Shown in pieces: positions 31,821 through 43,382 of a DNA stretch of 64,000 nucleotides. A program made the translations under genes and the position numbers. The notes beneath the pieces are model-generated. The model had not been told where the DNA came from and did no database searches. It worked only from the letters and a program-made list of their open reading frames with translations. The stretch spans positions 28,252,501 through 28,316,500 of the forward strand of contig CM066988.1 of the NCBI GenBank assembly GCA_033977485.1, in the 5' to 3' direction. Every line of letters starts with the position of its first letter. The first letter of the stretch is position 1. The DNA is from Hydrangea macrophylla (Eukaryota > Streptophyta > Magnoliopsida > Cornales > Hydrangeaceae).

Positions 31821-31838
31821 TGGCGCCGTTGTCGGGGA
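31821..31838 (+). promoter_or_regulatory. Primer-binding site of element C (tRNA-Asp)
   Basis: TGGCGCCGTTGTCGGGGA matches the 3' end of plant tRNA-Asp at 17 of 18 positions, 5 bp after the LTR. Confidence 0.92.
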
Positions 31839-32330
31839 TTGCAATCTTTTTGCCATTAATTTTTAGAATCTTGATTTAGTTAGTTAGTAAATATTAGGCT
31901 AGATTTTATTTCCTTTATTTTTTAGTTAAAGTTTTCAAGTCGCTGAAATTATCCTTTGTTTGTAGCTCTCAAGTCGTCAAATCATAAGTGAAAAGTGGAG
32001 TAGCGGTGCACATCAACGGAGCTTATGCGAATTCTAAAAAAAAAATTGCAAGAAAATGAAAAAATACCAAGTAAATCTATTGTGTTTTTAATTTTGCATC
32101 AAGGCACTGTCAGTCAGGGCACTGAAACGCATTACTTGCATTAGCTTAGGTGTGGTGCGAGCACATGCATTTGCTAGGAAACCCGGGGTGCTGGGCTTTG
32201 ACACGAATCACTACATAACAGGATAATTGCATGCATCATAGTAGTGTTGTGTGCATGTTTGGATATTTACATAATTTATTCTCTTATTTGGTGAAGTCAA
32301 TCTTTATAGTAGTGTTAGTTTCTTTAGTTT

Positions 32331-33240
32331 ATGTTTGGTACCCGTTCGAGTAAACCTAAATTACATTCGCTTAATCTTGAACTCGAACGAACCCTTAGAG
32401 TCCTTGGCTCCTCAACCCAAGCTTCTAGAGCTCGGTTGATGTTAGACAACGAATCAACACCTAAACAGTCGTCTTTGTTTGAGTTCAAAATCCAAAGCAC
32501 TGTTAATTGTTTAAGGAAAACCAAAACTATTAAGATCGACCCTATTCTAATGGCCGATTTTGGAAATAACAGGAATAACCAAAATAATGGAGGCAACCCT
32601 AACATACCTTCGCCTCTGCCTCTAAAAGATTATTTTACTCCTACCTCTTACGCGCCACCATCATGTATAGAGTTACCAGAGGTGACTGCATCTCACTTTG
32701 AGATCAAGTCATCGACCATTGCACTTCTTCTGTCTTTCCATGATCGCGTTAAGGAAGATCTGTATCATCATTTAGGTGAATTTCAAGACGTATGTGCTAC
32801 ATTGAAAATTCAAAATTTAACTGATGATGAACTAAAATTGCGTCTCTTTCCATTTTCTCTTAAGGATAAAGGTAAGTATTGGCTCCAATCTCTTGAGCCG
32901 AACTCTATAAGAACATGGGATGGGTTACATACTACTTTCCTACAAAAGTTTTTCCCCATCACTCGAACTAATCAAATTCAAAAATCTATAACGAACTAAA
33001 TAATGCAAGATGGTGAAACACTTTACGGTACGTGAGAACAATTTGAAGAACTTTTACGCTCTTGTCCTCATCATCAAATCCCTAAATGGCAATTAGTATA
33101 AGTTTTCTATGAGGGGCTGGTCCCCTCTCTATGCAACACAGTCGATGATGTTTGTGCGGGGACATTCCTCCACAAAAGTGCCGACGAAGCTTGGAAAATA
33201 TTTGAAACTTTAGGTGAAAATTCAATGCATTAAGCTGTGT
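32331..33240 (+). pseudogene. Element C gag
   Basis: The 222-codon frame 32331-32999 carries the capsid domain: FHDRVKEDLYHHLGEFQDV, LRLFPFSLKDKGKYWLQSL, TTFLQKFFPITRTNQI. A stop at 32997-32999 and another near 33031 (in QDGETLYGT-EQFEELL) interrupt the second half, which continues to about 33240 (CPHHQIPKWQL, VFYEGLVP). The leader from 31840 to 32330 has no gene. The protein would build the particle but is broken here. Confidence 0.8.
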
Positions 33241-34130
33241 CTATACGTCCCCAGAGATATCTTCCACCGCAACCTAAACGAGAGGCTAAGGTTGAGTCAG
33301 GTCATTCAATTAAAATTCAAGAGCTATTTAGGAACCTTGACCAACTAATGATGATGGGCTATATGTAGGCCCCACCCCCACTGATATATGTTAATTATGT
33401 TCCGATCCATCTCATTCTACACTTGCATGCACGTCTGCTTCAAAAGTTTTTGAATTTGTGGAACAACATATCAATGTTGTTCAATAATTCCAAAGACCTA
33501 ATTATAACCTTATTGGTTATGAACCAGACATGACATGGAGACCTCACCAAAACCTCTCAAGGAAGTCTACTAGTGAAGGACCATATTCAAAACCAGAGAC
33601 GACAAACTTTCTGAATGCATATAGGCCTCAACCTTATCAATACCAGCAACCGCTTTTCCGTGCTAATCCTCTAAGGGATAAATCTTTCAAAGAGAGTTTG
33701 GCATCTTTAAAAAATGTAGAGCTCCAATCTCAGTCACAGTCTCAACTAGTTAACTCCCATACACAATCTATTGCTAAATTATAATCATAAATAGGACAAC
33801 TAGAGAATACGTTAAATCGTGGTAATGAAGGGAAGTTATCGAGTCAACAAGTTCAAAATCAAGAAGGGCAATATGAAGTAGGTACAGCAAGTGATCAAGT
33901 AAATGCAGTTTCCACAAGAACAACTGAGCATCCTGAGGAGGTCACACCTCCTCCCGAACCTAGAAAAGATAAAGTAAAAGAAATCGCTAAAGAACAAGAT
34001 GTGAATAATAATAAAGTCACAAAGGATTCTAGCCCTTCGGTACCAAATACATCTAACACAGCAAGCCCATCAAATTACGTGCCTACAATGCTATCACGTT
34101 TGGAAATATGACCGTTCGTCTTAATGTATT
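33241..34130 (+). pseudogene. Element C gag-pol linker with protease deleted
   Basis: Frames here carry the Gln/Ser-rich linker (LQSQSQSQLVNSHTQSIAK), a Pro/Glu-rich stretch (TTEHPEEVTPPPEPRKDK) and then, without the DLGAS protease core, the end of the protease region (FGNMTVRLNVF at about 34098-34130). In element B these two landmarks are separated by about 300 codons including the active site. The junction lies near 34070-34085. The nucleocapsid knuckle is also not visible. Confidence 0.6.
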
Positions 34131-35300
34131 CAACTCATCAAATCGACCTCATAGGGATGATGACGAGCTGGATTGTTATGCGATAGACTTAGTTGATGAG
34201 TTAGTAGAAGAGCCAGCCCCTTTATACACTAACCAAAGAAGCCTTAGAAGAGTGTTTATCAAATTTTAACTTTAACAATTTTGACGTTGATAAATCCATT
34301 GAAGAATTGAATAACCAAATGGAATTACTAAACACGACAAGCATATTTCCATGGATGCCCAAGATAGAGGTTCTTCCCCATCTTGCACATGAGCCTGTAC
34401 TGCCATCCACTGAGTGTCCACCGACGTTGAACTTAAACCGTTACCAAATTCTCTTAAATGTGCATTTTTAGGAACCAATACTACACTCTCGATCATAATA
34501 GCTTTGAATTTATCTATGGACCATGAGATTCAACTATTAAAAGTCCTAAGAGATCATAAGAGAGCTATTTGTTGGATGGTAGCTGACTTAAAAGTAATTA
34601 ACCTGTCTGTTTGCATGCATAGAATAAACTTAGAAGAAAACGCTAAACCATCTAGAGAAATTCAAAGACATCTTAACCCTAATATGAAAGAAGTAGTCAT
34701 GAGAGAGGTTATTTAACTTTTAGATGCAAGTATAATCTATCCGATTTCTGATAGTAATTGGGTTAGCCCCACGCAGGTTGTCCTAAAGAAATCGGGCATC
34801 ACGGTCGTGCCAAATGCGAAAGGGAAACTTTTTCCCACCCGCCAAACTACTAGTTGGCGGGGATGTATTGACTATTACAAACTTAACACTATGACTCACA
34901 AAGATCATTTCCCTCTTCCGTTCATTGATCAAATCTTGGAACGTCTATCTGGTCAAAGTTTCTATTATTTTCTAGATGGACACCCTGGTTATAACCAAGT
35001 ACCTGTATATCCTGATGACCAAGAGAAAACAACGTTCACATGTCCCTTCGGAACCTTTACATATCATCATATGTCGTTTGGCTTGTGCAATGCACTGGCC
35101 ACTTTTCAATGGTGTATGATGGCAATCTTTTCAGATATGGTTGAAAAGTTTTTGGAAGTATTCATGTGCGACTTTCTTTTTTTAGTCCTATGTTTGAAGA
35201 GTGTCTACAAACGAAGGTCCTTGCCCATTGTGAGGAAGCGAATTTGGTTTTAAGTTGGGAGAAGAGACATTTTATGGTTCAAGAGGGAATAGTCTTGGGT
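34131..35300 (+). pseudogene. Element C reverse transcriptase
   Basis: Visible segments are LKPLPNSLKCAFLG, NWVSPTQVVLKKSGI, WRGCIDYYKLN, FLDGHPGYNQV (first catalytic Asp) and FTCPFGTFTYHHMSFGLCN. The second catalytic block is FMCDF at about 35161-35175, where one of the paired Asp residues of FMDDF has become Cys, so polymerase activity is not expected even apart from the frameshifts near 34717 and 35175. Confidence 0.8.
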
Positions 35301-35985
35301 CATGTCGTATATATATAAATGTGGCATAGAGGTTGATGAAGAAAAAATTGAATTGATAGATAAACTCCCGCCACCGTCTTCCATCCGTCAAATTCGTTCA
35401 TTTCTCGGTCATGCCGGATTTTACCGTCGATTTACTTTAGCAAAATTTCTAGACCCTTTTGCAATTTGCTTGCCAAGGACACCCCATTTGTCATTGATAA
35501 CGAATGCCTTAAAGTTTTTAAAACATTGAGAACTTTACTTTCCACGGCTCTGGTTATCAAATCACCTAATTGGACTCTTCTGTTTAAATTAATATGCGAT
35601 GCATCTGATTACGCCGTTGGAGCCATTCTAGGTTAGAAGGTTAATAAAGTCCCTCAAATTATTTATTATGCTAGTAAGACCCTTAATGACGTGCAATTAA
35701 ATTACACTACCACTGAAAAAGAATTGCTAGCGGTCGTGTTTGCCCTCGATAAGTTTTGTTTATACCTATTAGGGTATAAAGTTATTATCTATACTGACCA
35801 CGCCGCATTGTGTCATCTCTTAAATAAAAAGAAATTAAACCTCGTTTAATCCATTGGATCTTACTCCTTCAGAAGTTCGATTACGAAATAAGAGATAAAA
35901 AGGGATCTGAAAATGTAGTTGTTGACCACTTGTGAATTCTGGTTGATTCTAATGATATTATTCTGCTTCAGGATTTATTTCTGGA
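35301..35985 (+). pseudogene. Element C RNase H
   Basis: The RT connection IRQIRSFLGHAGFYRRF is followed by RNase H segments LICDASDYAVGAILG, YYASKTLNDVQLNYTTTEKELLA and IYTDHAALCHLL. A stop falls at 35635 and frameshifts near 35520 and 35845. The order matches element B. Confidence 0.8.
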
Positions 35986-36956
35986 CTAACAACTATTTGC
36001 GTTATCTTATGTAAAGTGTTCGTGGTTTAGCGACATTGTAAATTACTTAGCTATCGCATATATCCCCCCTCAATTGTCTCGACAAGATAAAGATCGATTT
36101 TTCTCGCAAGTTAAACATTACTATTGGGACGACCCACTTTTGTTCAAGCATTGTTCTGATCAAATCATACTCCGCTATGTCCCAGAGAGTGAATTTACCT
36201 CCATTTTAAATTTCTCTAACTCTTTCGAATGTTGTGGTCACTTTGCTGGTCCTCAAAAGCGGGTTATATTGACCAAACTTGTTCAAAGACGCTCATGAAT
36301 TTTGTCAAAAGTGTGTGCGTTGCCAACAAATTGGTGATGTATCACGTCGTGACGCAATTGCCTCTCACACCTATTCTAATAATTGAAATTTTTGACGTGT
36401 GGGGCATTGATTTTATGGGACCGTTTTCGTCATCTTTTGGTTTTGAGTATATTCTAGTCGTTGTCGACTACGTTTCCAAGTGGGTGGAGGCAGTAGTGAC
36501 GAAAACGAAAGACCATAAAGTAGTAATACAATTTATAAAAGATAATATCTTTTGTCCTTTCGGTACACCATGAGCTATTATAAGCGACGGCGGCACACAT
36601 TTCTGTAATCGTCATTTTGAAGCCCTTGTTCGAAATTCCATTACTCACAATGTAGGAACTGCGTATCATCCTCAAACCCAAGGGCAAGTTGAAGTCTCTA
36701 ATAGAGAAGTAAAATGCATATTACAGAAAATGGTACTACCGCACTTTGGGCCTACCGCACTGCGTACAAAACTCCTATTGGGATTTCCCCATATCGATTA
36801 GTGTTCGAAAAAGCTTGCCACTTACCTGTTGAATTAGAGCACAAATCGTATTAGGGCGTTAAAGCCTTTAATCAAGATATAAAATCAACTGGATGTCACT
36901 GAAAGCTTCAACTACAAGAACTTGAAGAACTAAGAAACGAAACCTATGAGAATATC
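35986..36956 (+). pseudogene. Element C integrase, 3'-truncated
   Basis: The zinc-domain part is damaged (ECCGHFAG, with the downstream Cys pair displaced by a small deletion). The catalytic core is recognisable: GIDFMGPF with the first Asp, [11 protein letters not shown] with the second, [12 protein letters not shown] with the Glu. It ends after LEELRNETYENIA, where CpG-rich array sequence begins abruptly. About 70 C-terminal residues present in element B are missing. Confidence 0.8.
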
Positions 36957-37420
36957 GCGCGCGCGGCCTGCTTGCACAATTTTGTCTCTTAGAGAATTTT
37001 TTTGAAATTGAATTATAGATGCCTCAGATTCATGTCGTGCCTCAAATCGCGTGCGTGAGGGCATATCGCTCGAGCGACCCGCTCGCGCAATCTCTTGCCT
37101 TAGAATTTTTCTTTAAAAAGCTTTACAATGACCCTCAGTTTCACATCACAGAGGGACTCGTGTGACCTTCCCCCTTGCCTAAAGGGCTATTCAAGCCCTA
37201 ATTTTTCAGTTCCTTCTCTTTCTTTTCATCTTCTCTCTTTCTCGTGATTCCCTCTCTCCTTCTATCCCTCAAATCGCACGTGCGAGGGGCTATCGTTCAA
37301 GCGGCCCGCTCGCGTGATCCTGTGCCTTAAATTTTTTTTCATGTGCCTTTACAACAACCCTCAGTTCTACCTCATGGAGGGACTCACACGCACGAAGACC
37401 ACTCGCGTGGTCCGCTCGCG
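36957..37420. promoter_or_regulatory. Internal CpG-rich repeat array of element C
   Basis: Copies of a unit with CGCGCG or GCTCGAGCG then GCTCGCGCAATC start near 36955, 37068, 37292 and 37400. Each of the first three is followed by a T-rich segment and CCCTCAG or CCTCAG. It includes palindromes such as TCGCACGTGCGA (37274-37285). About 230 bp (37040-37260 and 37265-37500) are an imperfect tandem duplication that includes the downstream CCCTAATTTTT and CT-rich parts. The motif type is shared with C's LTR. Confidence 0.6.
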
Positions 37421-37437
37421 TGATCCCCCTGTCTGCC

Positions 37438-37445
37438 TATAAATA
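37438..37445 (+). promoter_or_regulatory. TATA box of a putative internal promoter in C
   Basis: TATAAATA lies 18-40 bp after the last CpG-rich motif and is followed by a CT-rich initiator-like tract (37483-37530). The first half of the tandem duplication has lost the TATA (GCCTAAAGGGCT at 37176). It could drive a subgenomic transcript of the accessory frames, or derive from an LTR of a related element. Confidence 0.5.
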
Positions 37446-37499
37446 GGGCTGCCTAGCCCTAATTTTTTCAAAATATTTTTTCTCTCTTCTCTCTCTAGC

Positions 37500-39179
37500 T
37501 CGCAATCTCTCTCTCACTCTCGTTCCCTCCCATGACCCTCTCCTCCCCCCATTAACCACCACCAACCACCACTATAACTCCACCGCCGACCACTGTCAGC
37601 CAGCAATCACCATCGCCGACCACTGTCGGCCAGCAACCAACACTGCCGGACGCCACAATCGCCGCTACTGTCACGTTTAGCGGCCAAGATCTCCCTCTCT
37701 GCGTTATCTTGTTCCCTCTATATAGGTATAGAGATATATATATATACATACCTATATAACCAGATAGTGAAACATGCATATACATATAAAGGCACATCCA
37801 TAAAAACGTAACCCTGGATTTATAAATGTACACACATTGATGAAATTTTAGGGTTTTGATTTGGGGCTTTTGAATATTAACATATGTATATACATATGTA
37901 GGTACATACATATATATATTTTCAACTCTATACACTAACCTAACCCCCTGTACCCAAGTACACACATTCACACAATAAACCCTAGCTTTTCAGATTGGAT
38001 AATATAAATTTGTCCACTCACAGGATTGAACTCGTACACACAGACCTTCACTCATTAATCTCTTTCAACCCTAACCCTAATCAATAGACATTTAGGAGAA
38101 TTTTGTTTACCCTATTTTCCTCACTATTTTTTGAATAGATGTTCGATTTTGAGTTAGTATATATGAATTTTAGGTAAGTTCCCAACTTGGTCTTAAAATT
38201 GGTTCTCCAAGGTTGCTCCGGAGTCGATTTGTCAAGATCATTCAAAAATGAACTCTTATTTTTCGTAATTCTCATGTTTTCCAAATAAAGAGTAGTTAGA
38301 GTACATTAATTCTCATCCAAAACATACCCATGACCTAATTAGTGCATGCTCTCAATTTGCTAAAATTCATCCTACATACACATTCTAACCAAGGGTTTGT
38401 TTTGTATTGTGTTCCTAGAATACATTTAAAAAAAAACTCTAGAACATCTTGAATCATTGTCAAATTTTGAGTTCACATTCATTCAATGTATGTGCACTAT
38501 ATTCTAATCTCTTATGTAAGAAGCACAATTATCATCCTGAGGTCGTTAAAATCAAAATTGAATCCGAGCTTTTCCAATTTAATACTTTCAAAGGGAACTC
38601 AATTTTTGAAATTCTTTAGTCCGACCTTCACTTTCTGAGTTCACATACAGCAACGCCATGACACATACTCGTTAACATTAACTAGGTGTCTCAACTAAAA
38701 TTTTGGCAAATGAGAAACTTTCAAATATGTCTACATTGCTCACTAAACACGCGACAAGTACCTTGTGACTTGCCGCAATGTGTGTGCCCTTGTCGAGACT
38801 ATGAGTGGGAAGGGGGTAGTCCCTTCTCACAGCTGCTAGATGTTACCTGTGGACCCTACTTTATTTTATTTACAGTACTATATTGATTGTATCCCTTGCC
38901 GAGATTTCTTTCTTTGCAGGTGACTCTTCCCTTTCCCTCTCCTGTGTCCCTTTTCTTTTTCTTTTTTAGGCATTAGACCAATTTTAAAGTAGACATTTTC
39001 AAATTTTTTCTTTTATACCCACACCCACCTTTAACTATGACCTAAAGATCAGTCAAATCAAGGTCTCGCTCCTAACCACCTCAAAACAAATAAAAAGGAA
39101 AAGAAAAACAGACTGACCCTAACCCAAACGACGTATCGTCCAAATACGCCACCCGCGGTCTCAATTTGAGACCGCCATT
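37500..39179 (+). other. Element C untranslated stretch
   Basis: This is a leader-like region. A Pro/Thr-rich CACCACC stretch (37550-37660) is followed by AT-rich DNA with a TA microsatellite (37736-37752) and an acceptor-like TTTCTTTCTTTGCAG ending near 38920. No recognised gene is present. Confidence 0.45.
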
Positions 39180-40205
39180 GACGCTGACTTCTTCGATGCC
39201 AGGTGGGGTCATAACACCTTGAGCGCCCAAAAATTGGCCCCACAGCTCTTTTTCTGCAACCCTAACCTAATCAGCTACCCCTGCCTCATCCGTCTGTTTT
39301 GTCAAAACCTTCGCTACCATAAAGAATCACTGAGCCAACATGCCTACCTAAGCACCACCACAAATAGCCATACCATTACCCTCAACCCCGATAACATCGT
39401 CACTTCCCTCCAGCTCCCCTCTCACACCTACGAGGTCCCAAAACTAAACGTCTTATCCAGATTACACCATTTCACCCATATCACCCAGGACAGACTATAC
39501 GTAGATCATACATAGCATGGTAGATGTGGTTCGTTGACCACGTCTTCAAATGTAACCTTTACCCTTTACACCACGAACAGGAGAAAATAAAAGAGATTCA
39601 CCATGCCCTCCACGCTTATATCGCGGGGACTAGTTTTACCCCGATCTGATCATCATGGAGGGCATGCATATAGATGGCCACATCATCGACCACGCCATCA
39701 ACTTTAACTCCTTCTGCCTTATCCTTGAACAATCACAATGATCCTTAGATCTAAAGCATTTCCTATACCTACAGATGAGCCGGTCGATAGACGAATCCCG
39801 AAGTTCACTTCCACCGATTGGAAGTTGAGCCGAGATGAATCAGTTATAAAGGTTAGGAGGGCTAAGGATTAGGCCCAGGCATGTTAGGAGTTAGTGGCAC
39901 ATCATCCACCTCCGCCTAAGGGTACACCATATGCCTGGACCTACGACGACATTTGGGCCTTTAGAGTTAAGACCCTACGGCTGTAATCATACATGCACTC
40001 ATATTTTCAGCTGGCTAATCCTGATCACCTAGAGGATATCTTAGCCCAGGTAGAGGATTCTTATCAGTCGTCATTTCCATGACCTGTGCAGTAGACTATT
40101 AAGGTGGCTAGTAAGGAGAAGGAGGATGCTGAGGTTGGTGATGAAGGAGGTGATGATGAAGGCTTGAGTGATGGTAATGGCCAGGGGCTTCTAGGTTAAA
40201 GTTGG
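39180..40205 (+). pseudogene. Element C accessory frame 1 (env-position protein)
   Basis: The frame holds PCLIRLFCQNLRYHKESL and ITLNPDNIVTSLQLPSHTYEVP (39219-39515), the same domain core as in A (NWVRIFFASL...VSPATLAVFMGL) and B. After a stop at 39513 and a shift it continues in pieces (FTSTDWKLSRDES, then GTPYAWTYDDIWAF) to an acidic tail (EVGDEGGDDEGLSDG) ending about 40200. It is heavily broken. Function is unknown. Confidence 0.55.
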
Positions 40206-40668
40206 TATTAGTTGAGGGGGATGATGACTAGGAGCAGGTGATAGACATCTTTTTTACTTTTTACTTGTATTTGATGGGTAGGTATCAGACATTCTCAAAC
40301 ACTTCGCATGTATATTATTTCATTTTCTTACTATTACTTTTCATTTGCATTTTCTTTTCGTTCTTAGGATTCTGATGCACCCAGCTTTGACCGGTTTAGT
40401 TTTTTTTTGTTTTTCTTTTCATTTTTTTCTTTGGGTCTATAATTATTATTTTGTCTCCCTTCTTTTCTTTCAGTTTCTTTTTGGTATGATTATATTCCCG
40501 AAACTTACATTAGTCACACAGTTAGCTTTACTACTTATTGGTTACGCATCTACATCCATAGTTATTTAATTAATCTTGTGAATTAAAAACTTTTGCGACC
40601 TTCATAAAATCATTAATTGCGGTCACATCTCGTTCCCCATTACACTATATAGGAATCTATTAGGTTCA

Positions 40669-40683
40669 GGTTTGGGGGAGGTG
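40669..40683 (+). promoter_or_regulatory. Internal polypurine-like tract, element C
   Basis: GGTTTGGGGGAGGTG lies after accessory frame 1. It resembles the element's own 3' polypurine tract (GTAGGTTTGGGGTG) and occupies the position seen in A and B. Confidence 0.5.
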
Positions 40684-40825
40684 CTGCCCAAGATTTCTTT
40701 AATATTAGAATTATTCACAGTAATTGAAACATTATGCTTTTTATTGATGGACATTCTCAATAACCAATAACGTTAATTTGTTATTTTTGTTTTGTTAACA
40801 AAAACTAATTTAATTGTAGTTTTTG

Positions 40826-40842
40826 GTTAGTTCTTGTTTCAG
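40826..40842 (+). promoter_or_regulatory. Splice-acceptor-like site before acidic frame of C
   Basis: GTTAGTTCTTGTTTCAG ends at 40842, followed by GTTTATG. A similar TTTTCGTTCTTAG ends near 40367. They parallel the acceptors of B. Confidence 0.35.
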
Positions 40843-41044
40843 GTTTATGTTTTTAGCAATCTATACTGCTCACCTCTATCCTCTATTCATACTTTCAAAC
40901 TACTATAGACCACCCTATATCTCCTCCATCTTTACCTGATAGGAACTCTAGTGAGTCGAGTCATCGTTCCGACTCTAGTTCATCTACTGATGATACCTCA
41001 CCTAGATCACAAGTACCTAATCCAAAGCCTACAGTCCAATAGGT

Positions 41045-41695
41045 TGTCCCGATTGTGATCCTTGGTCCTTGTATCCTCGTCGTCCTCGCGTCCCCATACC
41101 TATTTGTTTCGAATCTTTGGACAGCGAGGACGATCTGTTCGGTGATGACCCCACATATTTTGATGGTCCCTATGGTGCTCCACCTACCACTTCTGAGTCT
41201 TTTTCTTCTTCAGATTCGATCTAGTCCTTAACCAATGATGATGAGGATGAGGATGACGAGGAAGTTATACAGAGTCTATGTGTTATTCCATCGCGTGAGG
41301 CTATCGAGACCACTGTTACTTCGCCCGAGGTCACATATCCTTATCAGGATTTACCGGATTACGTTCCAAACGTTGTTAGACAGCAATCGGGACACTCGGA
41401 TTATTCCCCTGAGGATATCGCTTTCATTTTGGCACCCTAGGACAGTTTTGAGGAGGATGACTTAGCTCTAGAGCTGACTAAGGATGAGGATGAAGAGATA
41501 GAGCCGCCTTTCGATCCCGCGAAGCATCCAGGCTAGGCGTTGATTGATTCTTATATACGCGATACCTCGCCTCGTTCTTCAGATGCTTTTAGGGGTGTGG
41601 ATGTGATGGTCATCAACACCATGGAGTACATTCATGTCATTGTCATGTTCCCACCGGCATAGGGACATGCGGTGACTAGGCTTAGGGGAGTATAA
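41045..41695 (+). pseudogene. Element C accessory frame 2 (acidic)
   Basis: One reading frame runs from about 41045 to TAA at 41693-41695, interrupted by four TAG codons (after SSSDSI, after AFILAP, after AKHPG and after VMFPPA). Every one could be CAG changed by one C-to-T. It encodes an acidic, Ser/Pro-rich protein: SLDSEDDLFGDDPTYF, NDDEDEDDEEVIQSL, then HSDYSPEDIAFILAP, and a C-terminal VDVMVINTMEYIHVIV. The DIAF block is similar to WTTDEIAFCLSPY of element B's frame 1. Function is unknown. The regular C-to-T stops suggest an intact protein before silencing. Confidence 0.55.
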
Positions 41696-43382
41696 TGGAT
41701 CTTTGTTTAGTAGGAGTAGTCATTTAGTTGATGAGTAGTAGTTTTATTTTGTTTCGTTTATTTTCAATTGTTAATAGTTTAGTAGTTAAGAATTTTTCTT
41801 GTTCAATTTCATTTCAATTTTTCATTTTCTTTATTCGTTATTTCCTTTATTCATTGTAAAAAAGAAAAAAATTTGAACTAGTAATAGTAATATTAATAAA
41901 TAAAGTATGAATTTTAATATTTTCAATATTCAATTTTGTTCTTAATTGACTAGATTTCTTTGAAAACTTGAGGTTAAGAGAGTACAAAATCCAATGTCTA
42001 CTAAAGCTATGAAGGTATGTCTTAAAAGTTATTTGTCGTTGGAATCATTGTTTTATATCTTGAACTCACATACTTTTTTATGCACGACACGTAGTCATAT
42101 GGATGCATGTTGATATTGAGTTATAATATAGCTTGGATTTTTAGATAGTACCATTGTAGAGACTAAACCGGTGAGCTTTAGAGCCTTTCATCCTTGTTGA
42201 GGGTTTTAAAATAACTTTATCGAATCTTATTGGCAAAGCGCATTATCTTGTTGATTAGTCTCAATATTTCTTTATTTTGATTGAAAGTCGAGTTAGTATT
42301 GTAATTACCATGTTTAATAAAATATAAATACATTTCCCTTAATATCGTAGCATTGAAAGATCATGTGACCTTAGGAGATGATATTAGGCCATCCTTCAAT
42401 TTAAACCCCTTTTTGGCCTTTGAATTACCCATTACAATAATTTTATACTTTTGTTAGCCCCTTTAGCCTTAAAATAAGCCATTTTCTTTGTTCACCCATT
42501 ATCCTACCCATTTCGATATAGAGTTTGCTACTATATAAAAATACCTAACCACTGTCCAAAAGTGGTTGAAAATGGTTGTCCATTAAGAAATTGGGCTAAT
42601 AATGACTAGTAGAAAGAAGAGTAGTGAGTAGAATGAAAAAAAAAAGTGATATAAAGAAAAGTATATATTAGAAAAAGGATCGAAAAAAAAAGAGATTGAA
42701 AAAAACAAGAAAGGAAAAGGAAAAAATATATGAAGTAGTAAATGAGAAATAAATAGTCATTGCGGTAAAAGCTCTTGTATTACACGTTACAGCCAATCAT
42801 ATCTACCTTTACCTTTCTTTTCTAGCTATAACCCGTGGCCGACATTATAACCCTTTTTAAAAGTCCTATTTGATCCTAGGGAAACATGAGTTGAATATGA
42901 AAATGATAGAAGAAGGGAATAAAATATGGTAGTGATAATATTTACTTGACAATCAATATTTGTTCGTAAGACTATTATTCTTCTGTGTCATACGTTGTTT
43001 TGTGTCATATTCGAGATTAATTTATTCCATAAACAACTATCTCCCTTGCATATACATGAGTGATTATACCTGTTTCGGAATGTTTCATTTTTGAGTGTGA
43101 TTAACAACATGAGATTTGTGGTCGAATAGTTATCCGAGTTATATTCCAAGTTTATGTTCCACGCGTATCCACTTGATTACCATTCACACACATGCGAGTT
43201 TTTGATATGCTCTATTGATTCTTTCGATATATATGTTCGAAATATTTTTATGATTTAGGTGGATGTATGATTGTGTTACTCTCACTAACTTAAAGTTTTA
43301 TTTGAAATTCAGTTAGGCAAGAATGATGAGAATGTTGAAATTTTTAATAAATTTTTTTCTTTTTACAAGTTAATAAAAATGG
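41696..43382 (+). other. Element C non-coding 3' region
   Basis: About 1.7 kb of AT-rich DNA with an A-rich stretch at 42640-42730. No frame has a recognised domain. It precedes the conserved hairpin block. Confidence 0.6.

Noticed and set aside
37552..37971. A 139-codon minus-strand frame with Gly/Val-rich end.
   Set aside because: It is antisense to a leader-like CACCACC and TA-rich region of element C with no counterpart in other elements.
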